The notes beneath the pieces were generated by a model. The model was not told where the DNA came from. It was given only the letters and a program-made list of their open reading frames with translations, and ran no database searches. 64,000 bases of DNA from Maribacter sedimenticola (GTDB taxonomy: Bacteria; Bacteroidota; Bacteroidia; Flavobacteriales; Flavobacteriaceae), in the NCBI RefSeq assembly GCF_900188415.1, contig NZ_FZNV01000001.1, positions 1,132,438-1,196,437 on the forward strand, written 5' to 3'. How positions within the stretch are numbered: position 1 is the stretch's first letter; each line of letters starts with the position of its first letter. Of this stretch, positions 33,997 to 42,897 are shown piece by piece. Both the position numbers and the translations under genes were made by a program.

Positions 33997-34704
33997 TTAT
34001 TTACTCTCTACAATTTTAGCACAATTACCCAATTTGTTCAATGCTTGTTGGGTAATTTCTTTTGTCCTTAAATTATAGTATTTACTACCATAGGACAAAT
34101 CTGTTTTTAAAAGCTGTTGTTCGCACTCGTCAAATATTCTTTTGGCAAAAACATAAGCTTCCTTACAATCAACGGTTTCCACAACTTTATTCAACGATGT
34201 TCTATATTTTTCCAGAGACTGATCAATCTTTTCGGTTAGGCTTGAGGGCTCCTTTACTACCGTAGGAATTTTGTGTTCCGTTGGTTTTACATTAGTATTC
34301 ATGGCCAAAAGATCATTTGTATAAATGCTGTTATGGGTATTATGTTCAGCAAGTACGACCATGGTGTCTTCCGTAATTGATAAAGATTTTTTTAAGAAAT
34401 TTTGTGTACCGATTAATGTGGTAGATTTTGTGGCGGCTATTAAATTCTCTAGATTTTCTTCCATTTTTTCCCTTGCAAGGGTGCATCCACATTGATCCAA
34501 TTGCATTTTAGATTTCTCAAGTACATTAAGGGCCTTATAGGAATAGAATCTAGCTTTGTTTATATCCTCGGTTTGTAAGGCTTCAACAATACGTGCTTTG
34601 GCAAAAGCCATGTTGGAATTTGCATACTCGCAATCTAAATTTGAGCTAAAGGAAGACAGTAATAGTATGCAGGAGGTGCAGAATATATAGGCATATTTCT
34701 TCAT
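33997..34704 (-). CDS. Secreted helical protein, unknown function
   Basis: 235 aa. N-terminal hydrophobic segment (residues 4-19, signal peptide-like), then a helical protein with five Cys in the mature part (LDCEYAN, DQCGCTL, VDCKEAYVFAKRIFDECEQQLL). Helical repeats resemble TPR-type pairs (KARFYSYKALNVLEKSKMQL) but no repeat signature is clear. I do not recognise the family. Its stop is three bases from the response regulator stop, tail to tail. Periplasmic localisation is likely. Confidence 0.7.
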   Translation of the reverse strand: MKKYAYIFCTSCILLLSSFSSNLDCEYANSNMAFAKARIVEALQTEDINKARFYSYKALNVLEKSKMQLDQCGCTLAREKMEENLENLIAATKSTTLIGTQNFLKKSLSITEDTMVVLAEHNTHNSIYTNDLLAMNTNVKPTEHKIPTVVKEPSSLTEKIDQSLEKYRTSLNKVVETVDCKEAYVFAKRIFDECEQQLLKTDLSYGSKYYNLRTKEITQQALNKLGNCAKIVESK

Positions 34705-34880
34705 TGGTAGGTTTTAGGATTGTAAAATTTGGGACTTTACAACTTTAAATTTAAAAATTGTGGTGGCTAATTTCTATTATTTTCGATACAATACCCATGT
34801 AATACGATTAACGGATCCTCTGTACAAAGTCATGTGCAATAAGATTTGGTATCTATGAGATTTAAACTTTATATTTCGGT

Positions 34881-35762
34881 ATGGATAAAATAACAATAGA
34901 TACATATAGGGCCAATGCCGATTTTAAGTTGGCGAAGGCCCCAACTTTTGAAGATTTTGGTAAAACGGATAAAGAACTAAAAAAAGAACTGGCTGTTATA
35001 CGAAGGGAGTTAGGTGAATTTCAGGACACCATTTACGCCCATGACAAGTATAGCATTTTGGTATGTCTACAAGGCATGGATACTGCCGGAAAGGATAGTT
35101 TGATCCGTGAAGTTTTTAAGGACTTTAATGTCAGTGGAGTAGAGGTGCATAGTTTTAAAGTGCCTACGGAATTGGAATTGAGCCATAATTATCTTTGGAG
35201 ACATTATATAGCCTTGCCCGCTAAGGGTAAATTTGGGGTCTTTAATAGAACGCATTATGAAAATGTTTTGGTGACTAGGGTTCATCCGGAATATATCTTA
35301 AACGAACATATACCGGGCATTCACTCCGTGGAGGACATTGACCAGAAATTCTGGGACAAAAGATTTGAACAAATCAATGATTTTGAACGGCACTTGGCGG
35401 AGAACGGAACATTGATCTATAAGTTCTTTTTAAATCTATCCAAAGAAGAACAACGTCAACGATTATTGCGCAGGCTTGCCGTTAAGGATAAGCATTGGAA
35501 ATTTTCTCCGGGAGACCTAAAGGAAAGAAAGTTGTGGTCCGTTTATCAAAAATGTTACGAGGAGGCTATTTCAAGAACTACAAAAGAGCATGCTCCCTGG
35601 TTTTCCATACCCGCAGATAATAAAAAGGCGGCAAGGGTAATTGTAGCGTCTATCCTATTAAAATCGTTAAAAAAATATAAAGATATCAAGGAGCCTATGT
35701 TAAGCGACAAAATTATGGCTAATTTAGATTCCTATGAAGAACAACTACAACGTGAGGGTTAA
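34881..35762 (+). CDS. ppk2: Polyphosphate kinase 2 family (class III-like) phosphotransferase
   Basis: 293 aa. PPK2 enzymes use polyphosphate to phosphorylate nucleotides. P-loop QGMDTAGKDSLIREVF near residue 64-79, Walker B-like VFNRTHYENVLVTRVHPE near 119-136 (the FNR-HYE-VLV-RVH pattern seen in class III enzymes), and the lid region RQRLLRRLAVKDKHWKFSPGDLKERKLW near 196. Class III enzymes accept both AMP and ADP; this class call is inferred from the motif. The gene overlaps the M28 peptidase gene by 29 bases. Confidence 0.9.
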   Translation: MDKITIDTYRANADFKLAKAPTFEDFGKTDKELKKELAVIRRELGEFQDTIYAHDKYSILVCLQGMDTAGKDSLIREVFKDFNVSGVEVHSFKVPTELELSHNYLWRHYIALPAKGKFGVFNRTHYENVLVTRVHPEYILNEHIPGIHSVEDIDQKFWDKRFEQINDFERHLAENGTLIYKFFLNLSKEEQRQRLLRRLAVKDKHWKFSPGDLKERKLWSVYQKCYEEAISRTTKEHAPWFSIPADNKKAARVIVASILLKSLKKYKDIKEPMLSDKIMANLDSYEEQLQREG

Positions 35763-37140
35763 GCTTTTCTGTTTATTGGTTTTTATTTATGCAGGTAGTT
35801 CCAATGCACAGCAAAGCGATCAGGAACAAATTAAGGCTTTTTATGATACGGCTTTGATCAATGGAACCGGTTACAACTGGTTGAATTACATTTCCAATCA
35901 AATAGGTGGCAGGTTATCCGGGTCTGTGCAGGCCCAACAGGCAGTTGATTATACCAAGTCGCAATTAGATTCCCTTGGGCTGGACAATGTATGGCTGCAG
36001 CCTGTAATGGTCCCAAAATGGGTTAGGGGTACCCCTGAATTCGCATATTACGAAACCACTCCCGGTATGACCACCAATGTTGCCATATGTGCTCTTGGAG
36101 GGTCTGTGGCCACACCACCAAAAGGATTAAAGGCCAAAATAGTTGAAGTAACCGGTATTGAAGGTTTGGAACAGCTTGGTAAAAAAGGTATAGAGGGCAA
36201 AATCGTGTTTTTCAATAAACCTATGGATCCTACCTCCGTTAATACTTTTGATGCTTATTCCAATTGTGTGGATCAACGTTACGCAGGGGCCATGGAAGCT
36301 TCCAAGTATGGGGCAGTAGGGGTAATTGTCCGTTCTATGAATTTGCGTTTAGATGATTTTCCCCATACCGGTTCAATGGGGTATGGTGACCAACCGGTAA
36401 ATGAAAGAATTCCAGCAGCGGCCATCAGTACCAATGGTGCGGAGCTATTAAGTACATCGTTAAAATTAAATCCGGACATTAATTTTTATTTCAAACAAAA
36501 TTGTAAACAGTTTCAAGACGTTGAGTCGTATAACGTTATAGGGGAAATAACCGGCAGTACATTACCTAATGAAGTTATTGTAGTAGGCGGACATTTAGAT
36601 TCTTGGGATCTGGGAGACGGTTCCCATGATGATGGTGCTGGGTGCGTTCAAAGTATGGAAGTACTTAATCTTTTTAAGAAAACCGGATATAAGCCAAAAC
36701 GAACAATCAGGGTCGTTCTTTTTATGAACGAAGAAAACGGATTACGGGGTGGTAACAAATATGCGGAATGGGCAAGTACAGGCAAGGAGCATCATATTTT
36801 TGCACTTGAAAGTGATTCTGGTGGTTTTACACCTAGAGGATTTACAATTGATGGATCGGACAATGCGGTTCAACACATAGAGGCTTGGAAGACCTTGTTT
36901 AAACCTTACCTTGTTCACTATTTTGAAAAAGGTTTCGGAGGTGCCGATATTGGACCGCTAAAAAAAATAACGAACGAGAAGATAGTCTTGGCAGGTCTAC
37001 GGCCAGATTCACAGCGTTACTTTGATTATCACCATGCAGAAAATGACACCTTTGAACAAGTGAACAAACGAGAACTACAATTGGGTGCCGCTACCATGAC
37101 AAGTTTAATATATTTGGTAGATAAATATGGTATAGACTAA
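35734..37140 (+). CDS. Secreted M28 family zinc peptidase
   Basis: 468 aa. Signal peptide 1-25 (SNA-Q). A PA-like domain is inserted around residues 120-260, and the M28 catalytic part spans 270-468: zinc ligands in GGHLDSWDLGDGSHDDGAG near 288-306, the catalytic glutamates in LFMNEENGLRGG near 331, D in ALESDSGGF near 355 and the last His in YFDYHHAENDTFE near 432. Relatives are plasma glutamate carboxypeptidase-like exopeptidases. It starts inside the ppk2 reading frame, so translation is probably coupled, though no functional link is known. Confidence 0.92.
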   Translation: MKNNYNVRVKLFCLLVFIYAGSSNAQQSDQEQIKAFYDTALINGTGYNWLNYISNQIGGRLSGSVQAQQAVDYTKSQLDSLGLDNVWLQPVMVPKWVRGTPEFAYYETTPGMTTNVAICALGGSVATPPKGLKAKIVEVTGIEGLEQLGKKGIEGKIVFFNKPMDPTSVNTFDAYSNCVDQRYAGAMEASKYGAVGVIVRSMNLRLDDFPHTGSMGYGDQPVNERIPAAAISTNGAELLSTSLKLNPDINFYFKQNCKQFQDVESYNVIGEITGSTLPNEVIVVGGHLDSWDLGDGSHDDGAGCVQSMEVLNLFKKTGYKPKRTIRVVLFMNEENGLRGGNKYAEWASTGKEHHIFALESDSGGFTPRGFTIDGSDNAVQHIEAWKTLFKPYLVHYFEKGFGGADIGPLKKITNEKIVLAGLRPDSQRYFDYHHAENDTFEQVNKRELQLGAATMTSLIYLVDKYGID

Positions 37141-37188
37141 AATTTAGAGCAAAGTTGTCAGTACCTTAAGTTGTATAAGAAATCCAAC

Positions 37189-38331
37189 TTATTTATCGGA
37201 AAGTTTACCCGGAATATTTTCAATTTCCGATTTTGGTAAAGAGTCAGATTTCCATTTAATGCCCAATACATAATCAATTACCTTTCCAAGATACTTTTCC
37301 ATGAAATTGGACAAAGGCCCAGCTATATATCTTACGATCAAAAAAGATACGGTAATCATTAAGGTTATGGTGCCTACCAATATCACATACTTGTTCATGT
37401 AATCCATAAGGTTATTAAAGATGATATACCCTATACGTTGGTGCAATAAGTATAACGGATAGGTCATTATGCCCAAATATAAAAAGTAAGGTTTGTTCAT
37501 CCATTTTAAACCTCCTAGGATGACTAATAACATAATACCATAAGCACCGAACATTACAGCAACTATTAAAGCTTCAGAGAACGTTTCGTTATAAATGACC
37601 ATAGCCATTTTGGCATATATCAATCGGTGAAAACAGGATAACACAAAACATACGGCAAGGGCAATGCCATTCTTGAGATTTACTTTCTTGGTTTTGTAGA
37701 TATCCGCCATCAACATACCGGCAATGAATGCAGGCGACCATTGAAACATAAGAAAGAGGTTAAGTACCTTAAAAACCAATAAGTTCTGTACTAGTGGATA
37801 AATAACGGTTAACCCTAACCATATATAGGCAATTGTTGCAATTTTCACTTGTTTATACCTGTAAAGAATTAGATATCCAAGTGCCAGTGCATAGAACCTT
37901 AATTCTACGGACATGGTCCAATACGCCCCGTCTAGGCGTTCTATATCGAAGAAATCCTGTAAAAGGGTTAAATTGAAAAGAAATTGTCCAAATGTTGCCG
38001 TAAACCTTGGGGCTCCATAAAATACGGTGACCAGATAAGTAATTAAGGCACAAAGCCAGTATACAGAAAACAGGCGTACTACGCGAGATTTAAAAAAATA
38101 GGTAACCGATTTGTTGGCGACCGATAATGCAATAACAAAACCACTTATTATGAAAAATAGGTCAATGAACACGGCACAATACTTTACCCATTCCCCTGCA
38201 AGTTCCAGAAAGCTCAAATTCGTTAGGTTGTCCGCTTTAAATCCCCTATATAAATAATGCACTAACATTATGCCAACTGCGGCAACAAATCGTAATAAAT
38301 CAATTTGGTAAATACGTTGTTTTACAGCCAT
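37189..38331 (-). CDS. Acyltransferase 3 family membrane protein
   Basis: 380 aa from ATG 38331 (MAVKQRIYQIDLLRF). A frame from 38367 adds 12 residues of poor fit. About ten transmembrane helices. The family opening IDLLRFVAAVGIMLVHYLYRG carries the proposed catalytic His, and the second conserved piece is FIDLFFIISGFVIALS near 55. Members O-acetylate polysaccharides, peptidoglycan or lipids from acetyl-CoA in the inner membrane. No polysaccharide cluster is adjacent, so the substrate is open. Confidence 0.85.
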   Translation of the reverse strand: MAVKQRIYQIDLLRFVAAVGIMLVHYLYRGFKADNLTNLSFLELAGEWVKYCAVFIDLFFIISGFVIALSVANKSVTYFFKSRVVRLFSVYWLCALITYLVTVFYGAPRFTATFGQFLFNLTLLQDFFDIERLDGAYWTMSVELRFYALALGYLILYRYKQVKIATIAYIWLGLTVIYPLVQNLLVFKVLNLFLMFQWSPAFIAGMLMADIYKTKKVNLKNGIALAVCFVLSCFHRLIYAKMAMVIYNETFSEALIVAVMFGAYGIMLLVILGGLKWMNKPYFLYLGIMTYPLYLLHQRIGYIIFNNLMDYMNKYVILVGTITLMITVSFLIVRYIAGPLSNFMEKYLGKVIDYVLGIKWKSDSLPKSEIENIPGKLSDK

Positions 38332-38493
38332 ACTAAAATGATGCGTTTTGTATAAGAAAACAAACAACGCTATATTTTGAACAATAATTTATTCTTCTCG
38401 ACAGAAGTTTAAATAAATTGGTTCATCTTCTTTTTAATAGGATATTATAATTGGGTTTTGTTCAGCTCAAATTCACGAACGGTAAAATTTCTT

Positions 38494-38501
38494 TACCTTT
38501 G
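38494..38501 (+). promoter_or_regulatory. -7 box of the cyclophilin-FKBP gene
   Basis: TACCTTTG, matching TAnnTTTG and followed by CC, 22 bases before the ATG at 38524. It supports the downstream start. Confidence 0.5.
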
Positions 38502-38523
38502 CCCGATATTAAAAATCAGTATA

Positions 38524-39456
38524 ATGGAAGATGGAATTTATGCCAAGTTCAATACGAGCAAAGGCGAGATATTAGTAAAATTAACACATGAAAAGACTCC
38601 TGGAACAGTGGGTAATTTTGTGGCTTTGGCTGAAGGTAAAATGGAAAATAGCGCAAAAAGCGAAGGCGAACCATTTTATAATGGTTTAAAATTTCATAGG
38701 GTAATCCCAGATTTTATGATACAGGGTGGATGTCCTTTAGGTCGTGGTACGGGAGATGCCGGTTATAAGTTCGATGATGAATTTCACCCGGACCTTAAAC
38801 ATGACGCCCCAGGTGTATTGTCCATGGCAAATTCTGGCCCCGGCACAAATGGAAGCCAGTTTTTTATTACACATGGGCCAACCCCTTGGTTAGATAATAA
38901 ACATACCGTATTTGGAGCTGTAGCCAGCGGTCAGGAAGTAGTGGATGCCATTGCTCAAGATGATAAGATAGATTCTTTGGAAATTGTAAGGATTGGGGAA
39001 GAAGCCGAAAGATGGGATGCGTTAAAAGCGTTCAAAGACTTCAATGCTGAAGGTGAGGCACGTTTGGCAGCGGAAAAGGCAAAGCAAAAAGCTGAACTTG
39101 ATAAAGTTTCTGCCGGTTTTGATTCTACAGCTTCTGGATTACGTTATAAAATGATTCAAAAAGGAGATGGGGCAAAAGCGGAAAAAGGGAAACAGGTTTC
39201 CGTACATTATGAAGGTTCCCTATTGAACGGACAGGTTTTTGACTCTTCGTACAAACGTAATTCTCCCATTGATTTTCAGTTGGGAATTGGTCAAGTTATA
39301 CCGGGATGGGATGAAGGTATTGCCTTATTGCAAGTTGGTGATAAAGCACGTTTTGTTATACCATCTGATCTGGCTTATGGTGCTGCTGGTGCAGGTGGGG
39401 TAATTCCACCGAATGCTACTTTGATTTTTGACGTTGAATTGATGAAAGTAGGATAA
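38524..39456 (+). CDS. Fused cyclophilin-FKBP peptidyl-prolyl isomerase
   Basis: 310 aa from ATG 38524. Residues 5-165 are a cyclophilin domain (FHRVIPDFMIQGGCPLGRGTGD near 56-77, SMANSGPGTNGSQFFIT near 99-115, LDNKHTVFGAV near 122-132). Residues 165-210 form an Ala/Lys-rich helical linker, and 215-310 are an FKBP domain (VSVHYEGSLLNGQVFDSSY, GWDEGIALLQVGDKARFVIPSDLAYG). Both folds isomerise Xaa-Pro bonds. There is no signal peptide, so it is cytosolic. A 22-residue upstream extension from TTG 38458 overlaps the promoter and is rejected. A terminator follows. Confidence 0.93.
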   Translation: MEDGIYAKFNTSKGEILVKLTHEKTPGTVGNFVALAEGKMENSAKSEGEPFYNGLKFHRVIPDFMIQGGCPLGRGTGDAGYKFDDEFHPDLKHDAPGVLSMANSGPGTNGSQFFITHGPTPWLDNKHTVFGAVASGQEVVDAIAQDDKIDSLEIVRIGEEAERWDALKAFKDFNAEGEARLAAEKAKQKAELDKVSAGFDSTASGLRYKMIQKGDGAKAEKGKQVSVHYEGSLLNGQVFDSSYKRNSPIDFQLGIGQVIPGWDEGIALLQVGDKARFVIPSDLAYGAAGAGGVIPPNATLIFDVELMKVG

Positions 39457-39479
39457 GCTTAAATACATCTAATATAATC

Positions 39480-39512
39480 AACACCTATGTCTTATGATAT
39501 AGGTGTTTTTTT
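39480..39512 (+). terminator. Terminator of the cyclophilin-FKBP gene
   Basis: Stem AACACCTAT / ATAGGTGTT with a ten-base loop followed by a T run. Confidence 0.75.
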
Positions 39513-39559
39513 ATGTGTAGTTTTCTAGTAAAGAATGCGCAATAAAAAAGGAATAGGCT

Positions 39560-39646
39560 TTACTTTTTTCTAGTAGCAAAACTTCCTAAGATCAATGCTA
39601 CGTTGACAATCAATAATACCAATAGTACGGTTAAAAATATATTCAT
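39560..39646 (-). CDS. Possible 28-aa single-pass membrane peptide
   Basis: ATG 39646 to TAA 39560, 28 residues. One hydrophobic helix (residues 3-21, FLTVLLVLLIVNVALILG) and a basic end TRKK. It looks like the 59-aa protein at 22323 in its N-terminal helix. No good TAnnTTTG box is seen upstream and the frame is short, so it is a candidate only. Confidence 0.4.
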   Translation of the reverse strand: MNIFLTVLLVLLIVNVALILGSFATRKK

Positions 39647-39741
39647 AGTTAATTATTTAAGGTTGGGGAACTACGGTTGTTTATTGGTAGATGCGTAAGG
39701 CAAGTAATGGTTGCGTAAAAAAGTATTTTTTTTTAATAAAA

Positions 39742-39767
39742 AAACCCGATTCCATAGAATCGGGTTT
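39742..39767 (-). terminator. Terminator of cspA
   Basis: Eleven-base-pair stem AAACCCGATTC / GAATCGGGTTT with a CATA loop; on the minus strand it is followed by a T run. Confidence 0.8.
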
Positions 39768-39794
39768 CATACTATAAAAAAGTTAAATCGTTAC

Positions 39795-39989
39795 CTAGTC
39801 AATTACCTTCACATTAACGGCGTTTAATCCTTTTTTACCTTGTTGTAGTTCAAATTCCACAACATCACCTTCTCGAACTTCATCGATTAAGCCAGAAATG
39901 TGTACAAAATGATCTTCGTTTGAACCATCTTCAGTGATAAATCCGTAACCTTTGGAATCATTGAAGAATTTTACTGTTCCTTTACTCAT
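39795..39989 (-). CDS. cspA: Cold shock protein
   Basis: 64 aa, a single cold-shock OB fold binding single-stranded nucleic acid. RNP1 is KGYGFIT at residues 13-19 and RNP2 is DHFVHIS near 26-32. It ends VNVKVID as in many flavobacterial Csps. The predicted leader is about 24 bases from the -7 box at 40019, much shorter than the E. coli cspA leader, so a thermosensor leader is not evident. It is followed by its own terminator. Confidence 0.93.
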   Translation of the reverse strand: MSKGTVKFFNDSKGYGFITEDGSNEDHFVHISGLIDEVREGDVVEFELQQGKKGLNAVNVKVID

Positions 39990-40018
39990 AATAGAAAAAT
40001 TAAATATTAATTAAAGGG

Positions 40019-40026
40019 CAAATATA
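40019..40026 (-). promoter_or_regulatory. -7 box of cspA
   Basis: Minus strand TATATTTG, matching TAnnTTTG, 29 bases before the ATG. Confidence 0.5.
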
Positions 40027-40118
40027 GTATTTAATTATTTAATAAGTAATATTCTTACACGTTATCTTAAGGTTAAACAAATGTGCTTAACTAATTGACT
40101 ATGAACCGTTTTTTGAGC

Positions 40119-40757
40119 TTAAGCGGTAGGATCTGGAGTCATCCTTAGATATGGTTTAACTTCCGTTAGTCCTTTGGAAAATAATTCCTTTGCATCTGCA
40201 GTTGAAATTGCAGGACTCACTACAACATCTTTACCGTTTTCCCAATTGGCCGGTGTTGCAACTTTATGATATGCAGTAAGTTGCAAGGAATCAATCACTC
40301 TTAAAAGCTCATAAAAATTTCTTCCTGTAGAAGCAGGATAGGTCAAGGTAAGTTTTACCGTTTTGTCAGGAGCCATAATAAATACTGAGCGTACGGTCAA
40401 ATTATTGTCCGCATTTGGGTGGATCATATCATACAGGTCAGAAACCTTTTTGTCTTCATCTGCTATGATCGGAAAATTAACGACCGTATTTTGTACTTCA
40501 TTAATATCCTTTATCCATTCTGCATGGGAAGCCGCACCATCTACACTAAGCGCCAACATTTTAACATTACGCTTGTCAAACTCATCCTTGAATTTAGATG
40601 CCGTTCCCAATTCAGTGGTGCAAACCGGGGTAAAATCTGCCGGGTGAGAAAATAATATCCCCCAACTATCTCCTAAATAGTCATAAAGATTAATGGTTCC
40701 CATTGAACTATCTGCTGTAAAATCGGGTGCTTTGTCCCCTAATCGTATTGTTGCCAT
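40119..40757 (-). CDS. 1-Cys peroxiredoxin (Prx6 type)
   Basis: 212 aa. Peroxidatic Cys46 lies in HPADFTPVCTTE; no other cysteine occurs in the protein, and the C-terminal extension (residues 160-212) is of Prx6/PrxA type. It reduces hydrogen and organic peroxides with an outside reductant such as a small thiol or thioredoxin-like protein. Cytosolic. Single gene with its own upstream region; no OxyR site can be recognised by eye. Confidence 0.95.
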   Translation of the reverse strand: MATIRLGDKAPDFTADSSMGTINLYDYLGDSWGILFSHPADFTPVCTTELGTASKFKDEFDKRNVKMLALSVDGAASHAEWIKDINEVQNTVVNFPIIADEDKKVSDLYDMIHPNADNNLTVRSVFIMAPDKTVKLTLTYPASTGRNFYELLRVIDSLQLTAYHKVATPANWENGKDVVVSPAISTADAKELFSKGLTEVKPYLRMTPDPTA

Positions 40758-40863
40758 TGTACTTTTTTTTAAATAATGTTTTATCCTATAAAGTTACTAG
40801 ATTATTAAGGGGGCACTTTAGATTTTTGGTTAAAAGTCTATTAAAATTTTTTACATTTAGCTA

Positions 40864-41406
40864 ATGGAAGAGTTAGAAAAATTAAAGTATCCTATAGGGC
40901 ATTTTGAGTGTCCAAAAGAAATATCCAAGGAAGATATTGATAGGTGGATTTCCGTGTTGGATAATTTACCAAAAAAATTGCATGAACTGGTCAAGGATTT
41001 AAACGAGCAACAATTGGATACTCCTTACCGAGACGGCGGCTGGACGGTTAGACAGGTAATTCATCATCTTGCGGATAGCCATCATCATAGTTACACCCGG
41101 TTTAAGTGGGCATTAACAGAAAACAGACCACTGATCAAGGCCTATGAAGAAAAGGATTGGAGTAATTTAACTGATGCCAAAAGTGCGCCTATAGCCCTTT
41201 CATTGAACTATTTAACCGCTATGCACGCTAAACTGGTGTATATGTTGACCCATATTTCTTCTTTGGATTATCAGAAAAGTTATATTCATCCAGATGGGAA
41301 CATGAATGTTTCCGTCGCTGAGAATTTAGGAAAATATGCTTGGCATAGCAATCACCACTATGCACATATCAAAAACCTAATAGATAGGAAAAAGTGGATA
41401 GATTAA
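40864..41406 (+). CDS. YfiT/DinB-family metal-dependent transferase
   Basis: 180 aa, four-helix DinB-like fold. Metal ligands are likely in VIHHLADSHHHSYTRFK near residue 65-80 and WHSNHHYAHIKNL near 160-172; the family opening LKYPIGHFECP is intact. Relatives include the Bacillus YfiT and bacillithiol S-transferase proteins. The actual thiol in this organism is unknown. Its stop overlaps the convergent acetyltransferase stop by four bases. Confidence 0.88.
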   Translation: MEELEKLKYPIGHFECPKEISKEDIDRWISVLDNLPKKLHELVKDLNEQQLDTPYRDGGWTVRQVIHHLADSHHHSYTRFKWALTENRPLIKAYEEKDWSNLTDAKSAPIALSLNYLTAMHAKLVYMLTHISSLDYQKSYIHPDGNMNVSVAENLGKYAWHSNHHYAHIKNLIDRKKWID

Positions 41407-41927
41407 ATTTCCTTTGATAATACATACATTGGTTTTTCTTCTTCTATAACAATATCAAAAGGTACTTTGGTAGTTCCTACGATCATAAAATCCTGAGCTA
41501 AATAGAAATTTAATGCCTTACCTTTTTGCATGGCTTCCAAAAAGATGATTTTTTTTGATTTGGTTTTGGCCATTGCTTCTACAAATTGTAAAGCCGCCTT
41601 TCCTATGCCTTGACAGGTATATTCTTGGGTAATATATATTTTATCCAAAAAAAGGGTCTCGGTAGTCTTATAGTGAGCAAAGTTTTTATTATTTGTAAGT
41701 TTTAAAATACCAATTGGCAGGGTATGTTTCACTATTAAAAACAATTTGGTGTTCTTGTCTTTTTCCTCATTATATAATACTTCTGCGGTAAAGCTGTTTT
41801 TAATATACGTGTAGGTATCTCCGTTGGGCCAAAGATGTTTATAATGTTGATTGTAGGCCAATGTACCTACTTTAATATAATCATCATATAGGGACGGTGT
41901 AAGTGGCTGAAAATGTAGGTTGCCCAT
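41403..41927 (-). CDS. GNAT family N-acetyltransferase
   Basis: 174 aa. The acetyl-CoA-binding motif A is QGIGKAALQFVEAMAK near residue 118-133 (Q/R-x-x-G-x-A-like), with preceding strand TLFLDKIYITQEYTC. N-terminal residues NLHFQPLTPSLYDDYIKVG are typical of the fold. The acceptor (an amino acid, a polyamine, a protein or a drug) cannot be told. It is 14 bases downstream of the thioredoxin-like gene on the same strand, so co-transcription is likely. Confidence 0.85.
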   Translation of the reverse strand: MGNLHFQPLTPSLYDDYIKVGTLAYNQHYKHLWPNGDTYTYIKNSFTAEVLYNEEKDKNTKLFLIVKHTLPIGILKLTNNKNFAHYKTTETLFLDKIYITQEYTCQGIGKAALQFVEAMAKTKSKKIIFLEAMQKGKALNFYLAQDFMIVGTTKVPFDIVIEEEKPMYVLSKEI

Positions 41928-41941
41928 AGTCTACTCGTAAA

Positions 41942-42505
41942 CTAGATTTCAGATTTCCATTTAATGCCGCAACCTATACTCGGTTTTTGATTAGGATCAA
42001 TCTCTTTACCGGATAATAAATTGTCCATTGCACTCCTTAGGTCCATTCCGGTTAACGGTATATCATTACCCGGTCTGGAACCATCTAGTTGACCACGGTA
42101 TACCAACTTTAATCCTTTGTCAAAAAGATAAAAATCTGGAGTACAGGCGGCATCATATTCTTTGGCAACGGACTGATCTTCGTCATATAAATAGGGGAAC
42201 GTATAGTTTTCGGCTTTTGCCTTTATTCTCATATAATTAGGGGCGTCTTCAGGATATTTCTCTATATCATTGCTAGAAATGGCAATAAATGCAATACCCT
42301 TTTCTTGATAGTCCTTTGCCATTTTAGTTATTTCCGGGTTCACATGAATTACAAAAGGGCAATGATTGCATATAAACATAATTACCGTACCCTCTGGACC
42401 GGTCAATGTATGAAGGTTCATGGTTTTTTGGCTTACGGTATCCAATAAGCTAAATTCTGGTGCTATGGTTCCCAAAGCCAACATGTTACTCTCTGTTCTT
42501 GCCAT
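41942..42505 (-). CDS. Thioredoxin/AhpC-like protein with CNHC
   Basis: 187 aa, cytosolic, no signal peptide. The AhpC/TSA-type thioredoxin fold begins at ALGTIAPEFSLLDT, with Cys46 and Cys49 in FICNHCPFVIHV; conserved DEDQSVAKEYDAACTPDFYLFD near 110-131 and LVYRGQLDGSRPGN near 135. The CNHCPFV form marks a Bacteroidota/cyanobacteria-type family often labelled 'thioredoxin family protein'. Likely a peroxide- or disulfide-linked redox role. It precedes the GNAT gene by 14 bases. Confidence 0.88.
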   Translation of the reverse strand: MARTESNMLALGTIAPEFSLLDTVSQKTMNLHTLTGPEGTVIMFICNHCPFVIHVNPEITKMAKDYQEKGIAFIAISSNDIEKYPEDAPNYMRIKAKAENYTFPYLYDEDQSVAKEYDAACTPDFYLFDKGLKLVYRGQLDGSRPGNDIPLTGMDLRSAMDNLLSGKEIDPNQKPSIGCGIKWKSEI

Positions 42506-42594
42506 ACAAACTAAAATTTAATCGTACTAAGTTAAGAAATTATTGAGGCTTGCTTTTACTTTACGGTATTCATACATTCTAAAACACATATATT

Positions 42595-42897
42595 ATGGAA
42601 AAATCATATATTTCACTGTCCGTCGCTATTAAAGCATTGCAAGAAGAGGGTTATACAGAAGATTTTAATCTTTGTGATGCCGGTGTAGAGAATAAAAGTA
42701 AAAAAAGTGTGCATGCCGCCACAGATTTGGAAGTTGTTAAATTCTATCGTTTTGAGGGAATGACCAATCCAGATGACAATACTATTCTTTATGTTATAGA
42801 GACCAGTAAAGGGGAAAAAGGATTATTGGTTGATGCCTATGGTGCATATTCCGGTAATGTTCCTAAAGATCTTATTGAAAAACTTAGGCTTACATAA
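42595..42897 (+). CDS. Small conserved cytosolic protein (100 aa)
   Basis: 100 aa alpha/beta protein with EGYTEDFNLCDAG near residue 18, FYRFEGMTNPDDNTILYVIE near 50 and GEKGLLVDAYGAYSG near 73. Similar flavobacterial proteins sometimes carry the name phosphoribosylpyrophosphate synthetase, but no PRPP-binding loop or enzyme-sized domain is visible, so I do not use the name. It overlaps the tRNA-binding-domain gene by one base (TAATG), which suggests one operon of four genes to 45211. Confidence 0.75.
   Translation: MEKSYISLSVAIKALQEEGYTEDFNLCDAGVENKSKKSVHAATDLEVVKFYRFEGMTNPDDNTILYVIETSKGEKGLLVDAYGAYSGNVPKDLIEKLRLT

Larger units (their letters stand above)
39457..39794. other. 338-base stretch between PPIase fusion and cspA
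   Basis: Contains two terminators (39480-39512 and 39742-39767) and one possible 28-codon membrane-peptide frame on the minus strand (39560-39646). Nothing else is evident. Confidence 0.6.

Noticed and set aside
39990..40118. RNA thermosensor leader of cspA
   Set aside because: The predicted leader is only about 24 bases; there is no room for a cold-switching structure.
42595..42897. Phosphoribosylpyrophosphate synthetase
   Set aside because: 100 residues and no PRPP loop; such a label would be misleading.
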